Shown: positions 55,300 to 62,595 of the stretch, one piece after another
How the letters are laid out: the number at the start of each line of letters is the position of its first letter
How positions within the stretch are numbered: the stretch's first letter is position 1
NCBI GenBank assembly: GCA_009664345.1
Contig: CP043547.1
Location: 496,001 to 560,000, forward strand
Source: Planctomycetales bacterium 10988
GTDB taxonomy: Bacteria > Planctomycetota > Planctomycetia > Pirellulales > Pb10988
DNA: 64,000 bases
Reading direction: 5' to 3'
The notes under the pieces: generated by a model
Told to the model about the DNA's origin: nothing
The model's database searches: none
The model's input: the letters and a program-made list of their open reading frames with translations, nothing else
Made by a program: the position numbers and the translations under genes

Positions 55300-55471
55300 G
55301 GGAACCTTCCTTGGAATTGTGGCTCCTTATTCGATGCCTGACGACATTGTTTTTCAAGGGCGAGTTTCCCACGTCCGACGTTCTCTGGTGGTCGGTCGCT
55401 GGAGATTTGGAGCCAAAAGTGTTTGTGATGAATTAACTGTCAATCTTTCCTGTCATGATGGGAGTCATCTC

Positions 55472-55483
55472 AGGCACCTGCTT
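55472..55483 (+). promoter_or_regulatory. AGGCACCTGCTA element, copy 9 (one mismatch)
   Basis: It reads AGGCACCTGCTT, 41 nt before the ATG at 55525. Confidence 0.75.
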
Positions 55484-55524
55484 GTTCACGCATGTTCGTC
55501 CTGATCCAAATCAGAAGGAAGAAG

Positions 55525-55857
55525 ATGAGAAACCCGAACCCGGGAGATGCGTCTCAATCGAGTTGTGAGATGATCGCGATAGAAGTGCAGGATGGGCGAT
55601 CGAAGGCCGCTACCCTGCTGTCGGTCCTGTCCGACCCATCTGACTTCACAGGCGATCCCGACCTCGACTTGGTGCGTGACCACGCGCTGGAGTCTCTTCT
55701 CTACGAGAAAAGACTGCCGCCACATGCCATCCCGGTGATGCGGAGACTCCTCGATGCCGAGCAAGTAGATGAATTGATGCAAAACCGAAAACGGATCGCC
55801 GCACGCATCATTCGGCAGGCCGAGAATAGCAATTACGATTCCGAGTCGAACGGTTGA
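55525..55857 (+). CDS. Hypothetical protein
   Basis: A 110-residue protein. The frame is open from 55492, but the ATG at 55525 follows AGAAGGAAGAAG and keeps the spacing to the 12-mer. 'IAIEVQDGRSKAATLLSVLS', then 'LDLVRDHALESLLYEKRLPP' and VMRRLLDAEQVDELM, are helical. No family is recognised. Its end overlaps the convergent HEAT-repeat gene by 25 bp. Confidence 0.55.
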   Translation: MRNPNPGDASQSSCEMIAIEVQDGRSKAATLLSVLSDPSDFTGDPDLDLVRDHALESLLYEKRLPPHAIPVMRRLLDAEQVDELMQNRKRIAARIIRQAENSNYDSESNG

Positions 55858-56456
55858 CTCAATTCTTCTGCGACGATGGACCGAACGAGTGAGTCGGCGT
55901 CGTCTTGCATTCGTTTGAGTAGCGGAAGAGCGGCTGGTGCGAGGCCACGCAGTTCGGACAGGAACCAAGCCGTCGAACACCGAGTCGTGGGATCACCGTT
56001 GAAAGCGGCATCAACGAAAACCTCCAGCATCTCCTGCTGCCTTGCACCGTCGATTCGCAAGATCAGATTGGCGGCGGCAAGCCGTGCTGGTTGGTCGTCT
56101 GAACTCAACCAGTCGTTCAACACGGGCAGAGCGTCTTGTGCTTCGTGAGCAAGTCTCACCAACGCACTCGCTGCGGCAATGCGGACGATCCGGTTCGGAT
56201 CACGAAGAGTCTCGGTCAGCGGTGTGAGTGCCGTTCTCGTGTCCCCGTCCCATTCTCGGAGGACTTCGAGGGCAAGAAGACGAACATCGAAATCGGGATC
56301 GTCGAGTGCGGACGCCAACCCCGAGATTGCCTCGTCGCCGAGGTGTTCGAGACCTCGGATCGTCTCTTCGACCTTTTCCAGATCGATGCGAGCGGCAAAC
56401 AACCGCAGCACGCCGAGAACTGCCTCAGACTCATCACCCGGCAGGAAGTCTTTCAT
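55833..56456 (-). CDS. HEAT-repeat protein
   Basis: A 207-residue protein with four or five HEAT-like helical repeats. Examples are 'AISGLASALDDPDFDVRLLA', 'LTPLTETLRDPNRIVRIAAA', 'LPVLNDWLSSDDQPARLAAA' and 'LPLLKRMQDDADSLVRSIVA', with the usual L..L.D.d..VR..A pattern. Such solenoids bind other proteins. The target here is unknown. Its start overlaps the upstream gene's stop (ATGA), so it is the third gene of a coupled minus-strand operon that begins under 12-mer copy 10. Confidence 0.85.
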   Translation of the reverse strand: MKDFLPGDESEAVLGVLRLFAARIDLEKVEETIRGLEHLGDEAISGLASALDDPDFDVRLLALEVLREWDGDTRTALTPLTETLRDPNRIVRIAAASALVRLAHEAQDALPVLNDWLSSDDQPARLAAANLILRIDGARQQEMLEVFVDAAFNGDPTTRCSTAWFLSELRGLAPAALPLLKRMQDDADSLVRSIVAEELSQPFDSES

Positions 56457-56845
56457 GCTTCACTCGCCTTGCCAGCGTCGAGGATGATGACCCCGAAGCT
56501 CTCATCGTTCAGACCATGCTTCGGGTCGGCAACGATCCGCACACTGGCCGTGAGCCATGCACGAAGGTCATCGATCCGGGGACGCTTTCCATAGACTTCG
56601 ATGTGCAAGGGAGCGGTGAATCGATGGCAGGGCAACTTGTCCACGGACTTCATCAGAAGATCGTGATGTTGCCAGCGGGCGTCGTTCACGTCGTCGAACA
56701 GGACAGCCTTCGCTTCATCTGTGCTCCATGAGTCGCCGGTCCAGTATTCCGGGTTCCCGTAGCTGTCCGAGGTTGCCACGATGAACCTTGGATACTCGGG
56801 TGTCCCCTTCTTGAAGATCGAGATCGAGGGGATGTTCTTGCTCAT
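56453..56845 (-). CDS. Hypothetical protein in the HEAT operon
   Basis: A 130-residue protein coupled at both ends by ATGA-type overlaps. 'PRFIVATSDSYGNPEYWTGD' and 'AVLFDDVNDARWQHHDLLMK' are followed by 'HIEVYGKRPRIDDLRAWLTA'. It resembles small phage or plasmid accessory proteins with an alpha/beta fold. No function is recognised. Conserved overlap with its neighbours suggests stoichiometric expression with the HEAT protein. Confidence 0.6.
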   Translation of the reverse strand: MSKNIPSISIFKKGTPEYPRFIVATSDSYGNPEYWTGDSWSTDEAKAVLFDDVNDARWQHHDLLMKSVDKLPCHRFTAPLHIEVYGKRPRIDDLRAWLTASVRIVADPKHGLNDESFGVIILDAGKASEA

Positions 56846-57087
56846 TGTGTATCCCCTTCAGTCGGATACGGCACGAACTCACCCCCATTGAGCACCGATG
56901 ACTCCTCCAGAACGACCGACACGTCGTCCAGCAGTCGCCGGGGGTTACTGACCGCCAGATTCACCGAAGGTCGTCCGGCAATCCTCACGGTCACGAACAA
57001 TGCCGGTCGTTTCTCCGCCGAGACCGGGCAGGTGATGACACCACTACTCACGCCCAGCACCTCGCAGCTTGTCACTGCCATCTTCAT
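56842..57087 (-). CDS. Small hypothetical protein, first gene of the HEAT operon
   Basis: An 81-residue protein with GAGGAGGACGCAG before the ATG. 'VITCPVSAEKRPALFVTVRI' and 'SNPRRLLDDVSVVLEESSVL' suggest a small beta-alpha fold. The family is unknown. It is preceded by 12-mer copy 10 in the matching orientation and overlaps the next gene by 4 bp. Confidence 0.6.
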   Translation of the reverse strand: MKMAVTSCEVLGVSSGVITCPVSAEKRPALFVTVRIAGRPSVNLAVSNPRRLLDDVSVVLEESSVLNGGEFVPYPTEGDTQ

Positions 57088-57574
57088 CTGCGTCCTCCTC
57101 GTGGATGCAACTTTTGGAACGGACGCTGTAGCAGGTGCCTGCTTGATCGCCGTTATCGAACCAAACGGTGTGCCAATCCGTGAATCACGCGTGCTTCATT
57201 TCAGTCAGTACTTCACCACCACCATGCCAAATCATCAGGCTTCTCGGAGACCGAGATTGTCAGAGCTACTGTGCTTTTTTGCAGCGAGTCTAGCGAGTTT
57301 GGAGGACCAGCCAGTTGTCCGGTGTGATTTCAGGAAACTGACGTTCGCGCATGGACCGTGGTGGACGGCCTTGACTTTGCAAGCCGCCTTTCGAGTGAAT
57401 CTTCTCATAGTCAATTGGTGTTTCCATGTCGGGGAGTTTGGCAACTTCTCCGGCACAGCAAGTCGCTTGTGACTCTCCGCGAGACCAAGTGAGGCAACTG
57501 CGAGCGATCGCTGCCATCGGCAATAAGGATGACGGTCTGTGGGCGATCAACGCAGAAGCGTAGTGCAAGCTGAT
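57088..57574. other. Intergenic region with 12-mer copy 10 and possible gene remnants
   Basis: Apart from the 12-mer, the minus strand holds stretches that look natively coding but lack a proper gene: 57290-57568 ('EVAKLPDMETPIDYEKIHSK', 'PEITPDNWLVLQTR') and 57411-57599 ('LRFCVDRPQTVILIADGSDR'). They may be remnants downstream of the 456-residue gene. No function is recognised. Confidence 0.4.
57129..57140 (-). promoter_or_regulatory. AGGCACCTGCTA element, copy 10
   Basis: An exact copy on the minus strand, 41 nt before the ATG of the minus-strand HEAT operon. The orientation follows the gene, so the signal is directional. Confidence 0.82.
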
Positions 57575-58945
57575 CTAATCCGTCCGTGACACCGTCCACG
57601 AAGGCAGAGCATCAATGGGCCGATAGGTGAAACCAGATTGCCTGTCGATCTGGGCGTCAACCTGTTCAGCGAGAGCACTGGACCTCTTACGGATGCTTTC
57701 GATGGCCCGGTTGATTGCGTTTCCAACGTTCTTTCTTGACCGTTCCCAATGAGACTTCTGGAATAGACGAATTCTTCCCGAGCGGTCGTGGTCCATGCGA
57801 AACTGCTTCATCAGCGCTTGGAAACCGGGTCGAAGACGTTCGACCTCTTTGACGTTTCCTAGTTCACGAGCATCCTCAAGACTGTCTTCGAGTCGTTTAT
57901 ACTCGGCTCGAAGTTCGTCGTCGCACTCTCGGTCAATGACCGCTTCATCCCAATCCAGTGAATCTCGCACTGACAGGTCCGAGGCCGCATCAGCAATCTC
58001 ATGACTTGAAAGTTTGTCACAGATGGCTCTGATTTGCGTTGGGCGTACTCCGTTGTTGCGGACCATCACCATCGGCGTGAACCGCTCATCGGGAGATCCG
58101 AGCAGTAAGGCAATGTGCCTGACTCCTACTTCGTTTGGGAGCAGAATAACGTCTCGCTCGTCTGCGGGAATGATTCGCCAGTGCAGGCGATCGAAGTTCA
58201 TCCGATGGCAGTTCGCTTTCGACTCTTGGAGCGGTTTCTCTCCGACAACTCCATCGCCATCAATAGCGGCGGACGTTTCCGCTAACCCCATTGTGATTGG
58301 CCAAGGCTCATTTGTGGCTATTACCACGTCGGGCTTCAGCAACGCTCGCAGTGCCGTCATCGAGGCTGTGAATACGTTGTCGATCAGCCGCCACACCACC
58401 GGATGCCGAGGGAACTTCGTGTCGTCATCAGACGTGTCCCAGTGTTCTGCTAGATCGTAGAACTCTTCAAGCTCGTAGCTCTCGACTCCCCACAGGCTCA
58501 TCTCACTGCGCAGAAGTGGCATCTGATACTTAAACGCCCAATCGTGGAGCAGGGCAATCCACCCTGTCCCACCACTGATTTCGACATCAAAGTCGAGTGG
58601 GTCGAAGTCGATGGCTTCCCGCGACAGCACCATCGCCACAGACTCGCTGAGATCGCTGAACTCTTCCATTCCGTCTGGATCGCCGAACCACTGGCCGAGG
58701 TGTTCATTGCCCGAGTGCGGTTCGTCCCATTGCCACCACACGTCATCACTCAGTCGCTCGTCCTCCGTTCGCCGAAATGCCTGCCATTGCGATGGCGTAA
58801 TCCCAACCTGACCCAGTTCGGACCATGGGACCATTCTTTGATGGAACAGCGGCAGATAGTTCCGTGAACATCTCTCGAACTCTTGGCAGATCGCGTTCAG
58901 GTTGTGGCGTCCCGCCTTACTGATCGAAAGTGCATTTCTTGGCAT
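57575..58945 (-). CDS. Hypothetical planctomycete protein with regulator-like C-terminal domain
   Basis: A 456-residue protein. The first ~220 residues are mixed alpha helical and acidic with unknown fold ('LSESVAMVLSREAIDFDPLD'). Around 260-300, 'RDVILLPNEVGVRHIALLLG' resembles the winged-helix effector segment found in many planctomycete proteins. It is followed by a coiled coil ('RAEYKRLEDSLEDARELGNV') and a tail ('SRKNVGNAINRAIESIRKRS', 'SGFTYRPIDALPSW') typical of that group. A transcriptional or DNA-binding role is only inferred. No 12-mer precedes it. Confidence 0.6.
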   Translation of the reverse strand: MPRNALSISKAGRHNLNAICQEFERCSRNYLPLFHQRMVPWSELGQVGITPSQWQAFRRTEDERLSDDVWWQWDEPHSGNEHLGQWFGDPDGMEEFSDLSESVAMVLSREAIDFDPLDFDVEISGGTGWIALLHDWAFKYQMPLLRSEMSLWGVESYELEEFYDLAEHWDTSDDDTKFPRHPVVWRLIDNVFTASMTALRALLKPDVVIATNEPWPITMGLAETSAAIDGDGVVGEKPLQESKANCHRMNFDRLHWRIIPADERDVILLPNEVGVRHIALLLGSPDERFTPMVMVRNNGVRPTQIRAICDKLSSHEIADAASDLSVRDSLDWDEAVIDRECDDELRAEYKRLEDSLEDARELGNVKEVERLRPGFQALMKQFRMDHDRSGRIRLFQKSHWERSRKNVGNAINRAIESIRKRSSALAEQVDAQIDRQSGFTYRPIDALPSWTVSRTD

Positions 58946-59088
58946 GACTGCGCCTCCGTTATTCAGTGAAATGTCTCATCGCCTGCCCTAATCTACGGCG
59001 GTTCTGAGGACCGTAAAGCAAGGTTTTTCGAGCCGGCTTCCGAGAGCTACACGCTATGTAGCCACGCTATTCTCCGTATGTTGCCTTC

Positions 59089-59409
59089 TTGGTCAGAGAG
59101 GAAACGTTGGGTTTCTTCGCTGGCTCAGATCACAAGGGCAAAGGCGGCGCGGTGGACGGAATCGGTGACGGCGAACAACTGCGGGTGGAGACGGCGGATC
59201 GCCTGGCATGGATGACCGAGGAATTGGTCAACCGCACGATCCGTCACTTTCGATCCAAAACGTCCAACCCATTCGGCGTGGCAGATGCCGTGCAGGTCTT
59301 GCTGTCGCTGAGCCAGCTTCTTGATGCAACAGGTTTGTTGAAGCTGGAGACAAATGATGAAACCGAAGACGAAGAAATATATGGCATGGGCGAGGGTCAG
59401 CAGCCGTGA
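59089..59409 (+). CDS. Hypothetical protein overlapping the first serine recombinase
   Basis: A 106-residue frame, TTG start uncertain. 'RLAWMTEELVNRTIRHFRSK' and 'VADAVQVLLSLSQLLDATGL' are helical and plausible. Small proteins of this kind precede recombinases in planctomycete elements as I recall. It overlaps the recombinase start by 56 bp, suggesting translational coupling. Confidence 0.45.
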   Translation: MVREETLGFFAGSDHKGKGGAVDGIGDGEQLRVETADRLAWMTEELVNRTIRHFRSKTSNPFGVADAVQVLLSLSQLLDATGLLKLETNDETEDEEIYGMGEGQQP

Positions 59410-60826
59410 ACAGGAGCAAGAGGGCTTCTCACTTGATGTTCAGGAGACTGGCTTCCATGAATGGGGAAAACATGAAAATGCCGTTGTTGACCCCATTTTC
59501 AAAGTGTCGGAGACAGCGACGAAGACGGCAGAACGCGAGAAGTTCAGGGAGATGATTCGGTTTGCAAAGAAGCACTCCGATGAATATGACGGCATCCTGT
59601 TTTATAAGATCGATAGGGCAGCACGAAATCTCAAAGACTTCGTGGAGCTTGAAGAACTCGAATCTCGCTACTCGTTGCCGTTTATCGCCATCACGCAGCC
59701 AGTCCAGAACACACCCACCGGAAGGATGGTGCGGCGAACGCTGGCGACAATGGCGGCATTTCAGACGGAACAGCAATCGCTTGATGTGAGGGACGGGATC
59801 GCCCGTCGTGTCGCCGAAGGCTGGTTTCCCTCCAACCCGCCCTTCGGGTACCGGACGGTCAGGCCCGACAAACGCAGCTATGTTGAGGTTCATCCCGAGA
59901 ACGGCTTCAAGGTGCGGCGCATCTTCAACCTCCGTGCCAATCACAACCTCACCGGCCCTGAGATCGTGGATCGGATGTTCGAGGACGGCCTGTTCTACTC
60001 CGACTCAAAGCCCAAGTTTTCGGAGTCCAAGGTCAGTGCGATTCTCCACGACAGGTCATACCTCGGCTCCGTCTTGTTCCGAGGCCACTGGCATCCGGGT
60101 CGGCACGAACCGTTGGTCGATCAGATGACGTGGGATCAGGTGCGGGTGTCCTTTAACGAGCAGAATTATCGCTCGCACGAACTTGTCTATGCCAGCCGCT
60201 TGATCCGTTGCAGTCATTGCGGCCACGTCGTGACGGGCGAGGAAAAGTTCAAGGAAACGAAGAAGGGCATCAAGGCGTATGTGTATTACCGCTGCTCCCG
60301 CTACCGCACAGCCGGGCATCCACGGATTCGACTGACGGAGAGAGAACTCGACGAACAGCTTCAGGAGATGCTGGCACCGCTCGCCAACCTGACCGAGGAG
60401 ACGGATCACTACATGCAGATGGTGGCCCATTCGATTCTCGAAGTCCGTTGTGCTGACGAGAATGTGCAGGTGCCCGAGTCGAAGCGATTACTTTCGTTGC
60501 TGGAAACCCAGCGGGCCAAACTGCTGAGTCGCAATCTTTCCGGTGCCATCTCGGATGAAATTTATGACCGTCAGGCGGCGGACTACGATACGCAGGAGAA
60601 GGCCCTCAAGAGGCAACTTATTCGGCACGAACAGATCAGCAGCCAGATCGATACCGTGTCCCGGCAGGCCGGGAAGGTCTTCGATGTCCTCTCGAACAAT
60701 TGGCTGACGATGGAGCGAAGGGCACGGCAACTGGCCCTTGCCGCCCTGTTCGGTGGATTTTGGTTGGAAGATCGCACGCTCATACCAGAGAACAGGACAC
60801 CGTTAGAACTGTTTCGTGCCGGGTAG
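59354..60826 (+). CDS. Large serine recombinase 1
   Basis: A 490-residue protein. The resolvase domain starts KKYMAWARVSSREQEQEGFS, with the catalytic Ser in the RVSS motif. 'DGILFYKIDRAARNLKDFVE' and 'PTGRMVRRTLATMAAFQTEQ' follow, as in the family. The Recombinase domain (~160-260) includes 'FGYRTVRPDKRSYVEVHPEN'. A zinc-ribbon segment ('RLIRCSHCGHVVTGEEKF', C-x2-C) and a coiled-coil C-terminus follow. All parts seem intact. It is directly followed by a related recombinase, so the two may act together or represent stacked elements. Confidence 0.92.
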   Translation: MMKPKTKKYMAWARVSSREQEQEGFSLDVQETGFHEWGKHENAVVDPIFKVSETATKTAEREKFREMIRFAKKHSDEYDGILFYKIDRAARNLKDFVELEELESRYSLPFIAITQPVQNTPTGRMVRRTLATMAAFQTEQQSLDVRDGIARRVAEGWFPSNPPFGYRTVRPDKRSYVEVHPENGFKVRRIFNLRANHNLTGPEIVDRMFEDGLFYSDSKPKFSESKVSAILHDRSYLGSVLFRGHWHPGRHEPLVDQMTWDQVRVSFNEQNYRSHELVYASRLIRCSHCGHVVTGEEKFKETKKGIKAYVYYRCSRYRTAGHPRIRLTERELDEQLQEMLAPLANLTEETDHYMQMVAHSILEVRCADENVQVPESKRLLSLLETQRAKLLSRNLSGAISDEIYDRQAADYDTQEKALKRQLIRHEQISSQIDTVSRQAGKVFDVLSNNWLTMERRARQLALAALFGGFWLEDRTLIPENRTPLELFRAG

Positions 60827-60862
60827 TGGCTGGATGTTGCGAATCAGTGTTCCTCGGCGAAA

Positions 60863-62527
60863 ATGGACTTCATCGAAAGGTCAAGTCTGTGTTTTTCTGG
60901 GATTGGGACGGTGACGCGGAAGAAGCGATACGTCGCACTGGCTCGGGTCAGTAGTAGAGAGCAGGAGCGTGAGGGGTTCGCCCTCGACGTTCAGGTGGAT
61001 GCCCTGCGCCAGTATGCCGAGCGAAACGATGGCGAGATCGTGCGACTCTTCCGCATCGCCGAGACCGCCTCAAAGCACGACGAACGCGGCACCTTCAAGG
61101 AACTGATGGCGTTCGCCAAGAAGAACGCCCACAAACTCGACGGCCTGCTCTTCTACAAGGTGGACCGGGCCGCTCGGAACTTGTTCGATTACGTCGAGCT
61201 TGAACGGTTGGAGTCAGAGTTCGGGGTGCAGTTCATCTCGGTGGCTCAGCCCACGGAGAACACCCCCGCAGGCCGAATGCAGCGGAGGATGTTGGCGAGC
61301 ATGGCCAGCTTTTACACCGAGCAACAATCAATCGACGTGAAGGAAGGAATCGAGCGCCGGGTCGAGAGCGGCCTGTTTCCCAGCCGACCACCCTACGGCT
61401 ATCGCAACGTCCGCATCGAGGGTCGCAGCATCGTCGAGCTTCACGACGAGAACGCCACCAAGGTTCTCCGCATCTTCGAGTTGTATGGCTACCACTGCCA
61501 CACGCTCGACACCCTCGGAGACGCCCTGATTGCTGAGGGGATCGAGTATCTACCGTCGATGCCCAAGATCGGTCGTAGCAAGCTTTACGCCATCCTGACC
61601 GACCGCTCCTACATTGGCGAGATCAAGTTCCGTAACAAATGGCATCCCGGCACCCACGAGCCGATCATCGAGCCACGACTCTGGGACCGGGTGCAGACGC
61701 TCCTCGGCCAGAAAATCTACAAGCAGCACCAGATGACCTACGCCAGCGACCTGATCGAATGCGGGCACTGCGGTTCGCCGATCACGGGCGAGCGAAAGAC
61801 GAAGATGACCAAGAGCGGCGAGCGGGAATACATTTACTACCGCTGCACGCAATATCACAAAGGCGACCACCCCCGCACCCGGTTGACCGAGCGGCAACTC
61901 GACTCCAAGATGCTCGCCATTTTCGACTCGCTCCGGGTCGAGGACGATGAGTTTCGAGACCTCTTCCGTGAGCAGCTTCGTCAGGCAGCGAACTGGGACG
62001 AGCGTTCGTCAGCAGCACGGGCGAAGCAGCTTCAAGAGGAATTGGTGCGGGTGCGGGACCAGCAGAACCGACTTCTGAACCTGCGGATTTTGGAGGAGAT
62101 CGACGCCAACACGTTCGCCTCGGCTGGCCAAGAACTGCGGGATCGAGAGGCCGACTTGAAGCTCGAAATCGACGTGGCTGACCGTCGCAGGCACGAAATC
62201 ATCGACATCGCGGTGAAAGCGTTTGAACTTTCGCAAAGCCTTCGGGCGAGATGGCTTACGGCTGACTACGCCGCCAAACGTCGAATCCTCGAAATCCTGT
62301 GTTTGAACTGGACGCTCGACGACGTAACTCTTGCCCCCACAATGAGAAAGCCCTTCGACCTGTTGGCCAAAGGGCTTGTTTCGAAAGATAGTCGGGGTGA
62401 CCGGCGATTGACATTTCTTAACGACTTTTCGGGACAAAGCCTGTTTTGGCTTGCTATGTCACAAAGTCTTGATTTCCAAGCAGATACGTTCTTTCAGCTT
62501 AGTCGAGAAGAACCGAGTTTGTCGTAA
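60863..62527 (+). CDS. Large serine recombinase 2
   Basis: A 554-residue frame. GTG at 60911 (VTRKKRYVALARVSSREQER) is a likelier start than the ATG at 60863. The catalytic Ser is in ARVSSREQ. 'DGLLFYKVDRAARNLFDYVE' and 'PAGRMQRRMLASMASFYTEQ' are close to the first recombinase, so they are paralogues. 'DLIECGHCGSPITGERKTKM' gives the zinc ribbon. The protein then has a long coiled-coil (EELVRVRDQQNRLLNLRILE) and an extra tail ('TMRKPFDLLAKGLVSKDSRG'). The high-GC composition ends right after this gene, so it may mark the right border of the element. Confidence 0.9.
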   Translation: MDFIERSSLCFSGIGTVTRKKRYVALARVSSREQEREGFALDVQVDALRQYAERNDGEIVRLFRIAETASKHDERGTFKELMAFAKKNAHKLDGLLFYKVDRAARNLFDYVELERLESEFGVQFISVAQPTENTPAGRMQRRMLASMASFYTEQQSIDVKEGIERRVESGLFPSRPPYGYRNVRIEGRSIVELHDENATKVLRIFELYGYHCHTLDTLGDALIAEGIEYLPSMPKIGRSKLYAILTDRSYIGEIKFRNKWHPGTHEPIIEPRLWDRVQTLLGQKIYKQHQMTYASDLIECGHCGSPITGERKTKMTKSGEREYIYYRCTQYHKGDHPRTRLTERQLDSKMLAIFDSLRVEDDEFRDLFREQLRQAANWDERSSAARAKQLQEELVRVRDQQNRLLNLRILEEIDANTFASAGQELRDREADLKLEIDVADRRRHEIIDIAVKAFELSQSLRARWLTADYAAKRRILEILCLNWTLDDVTLAPTMRKPFDLLAKGLVSKDSRGDRRLTFLNDFSGQSLFWLAMSQSLDFQADTFFQLSREEPSLS

Positions 62528-62595
62528 TCAGCTACGAGTGACTGTCCGAATCACCTCTCCAGCGGTTTATTTTCCTCCGGTCGGGAGATTTACCG

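Noticed and set aside
39805-57140. CACCTGC inside the 12-mer is a recognition site of type IIS restriction enzymes
   Set aside because: The conservation extends beyond the 7 bp (AGG before, TA after), and position relative to start codons is constant, so a restriction-site coincidence does not explain it.
56888-57472. Plus-strand 194-residue frame
   Set aside because: It covers an intact minus-strand gene, the 12-mer and its leader, and its translation has no protein-like character.
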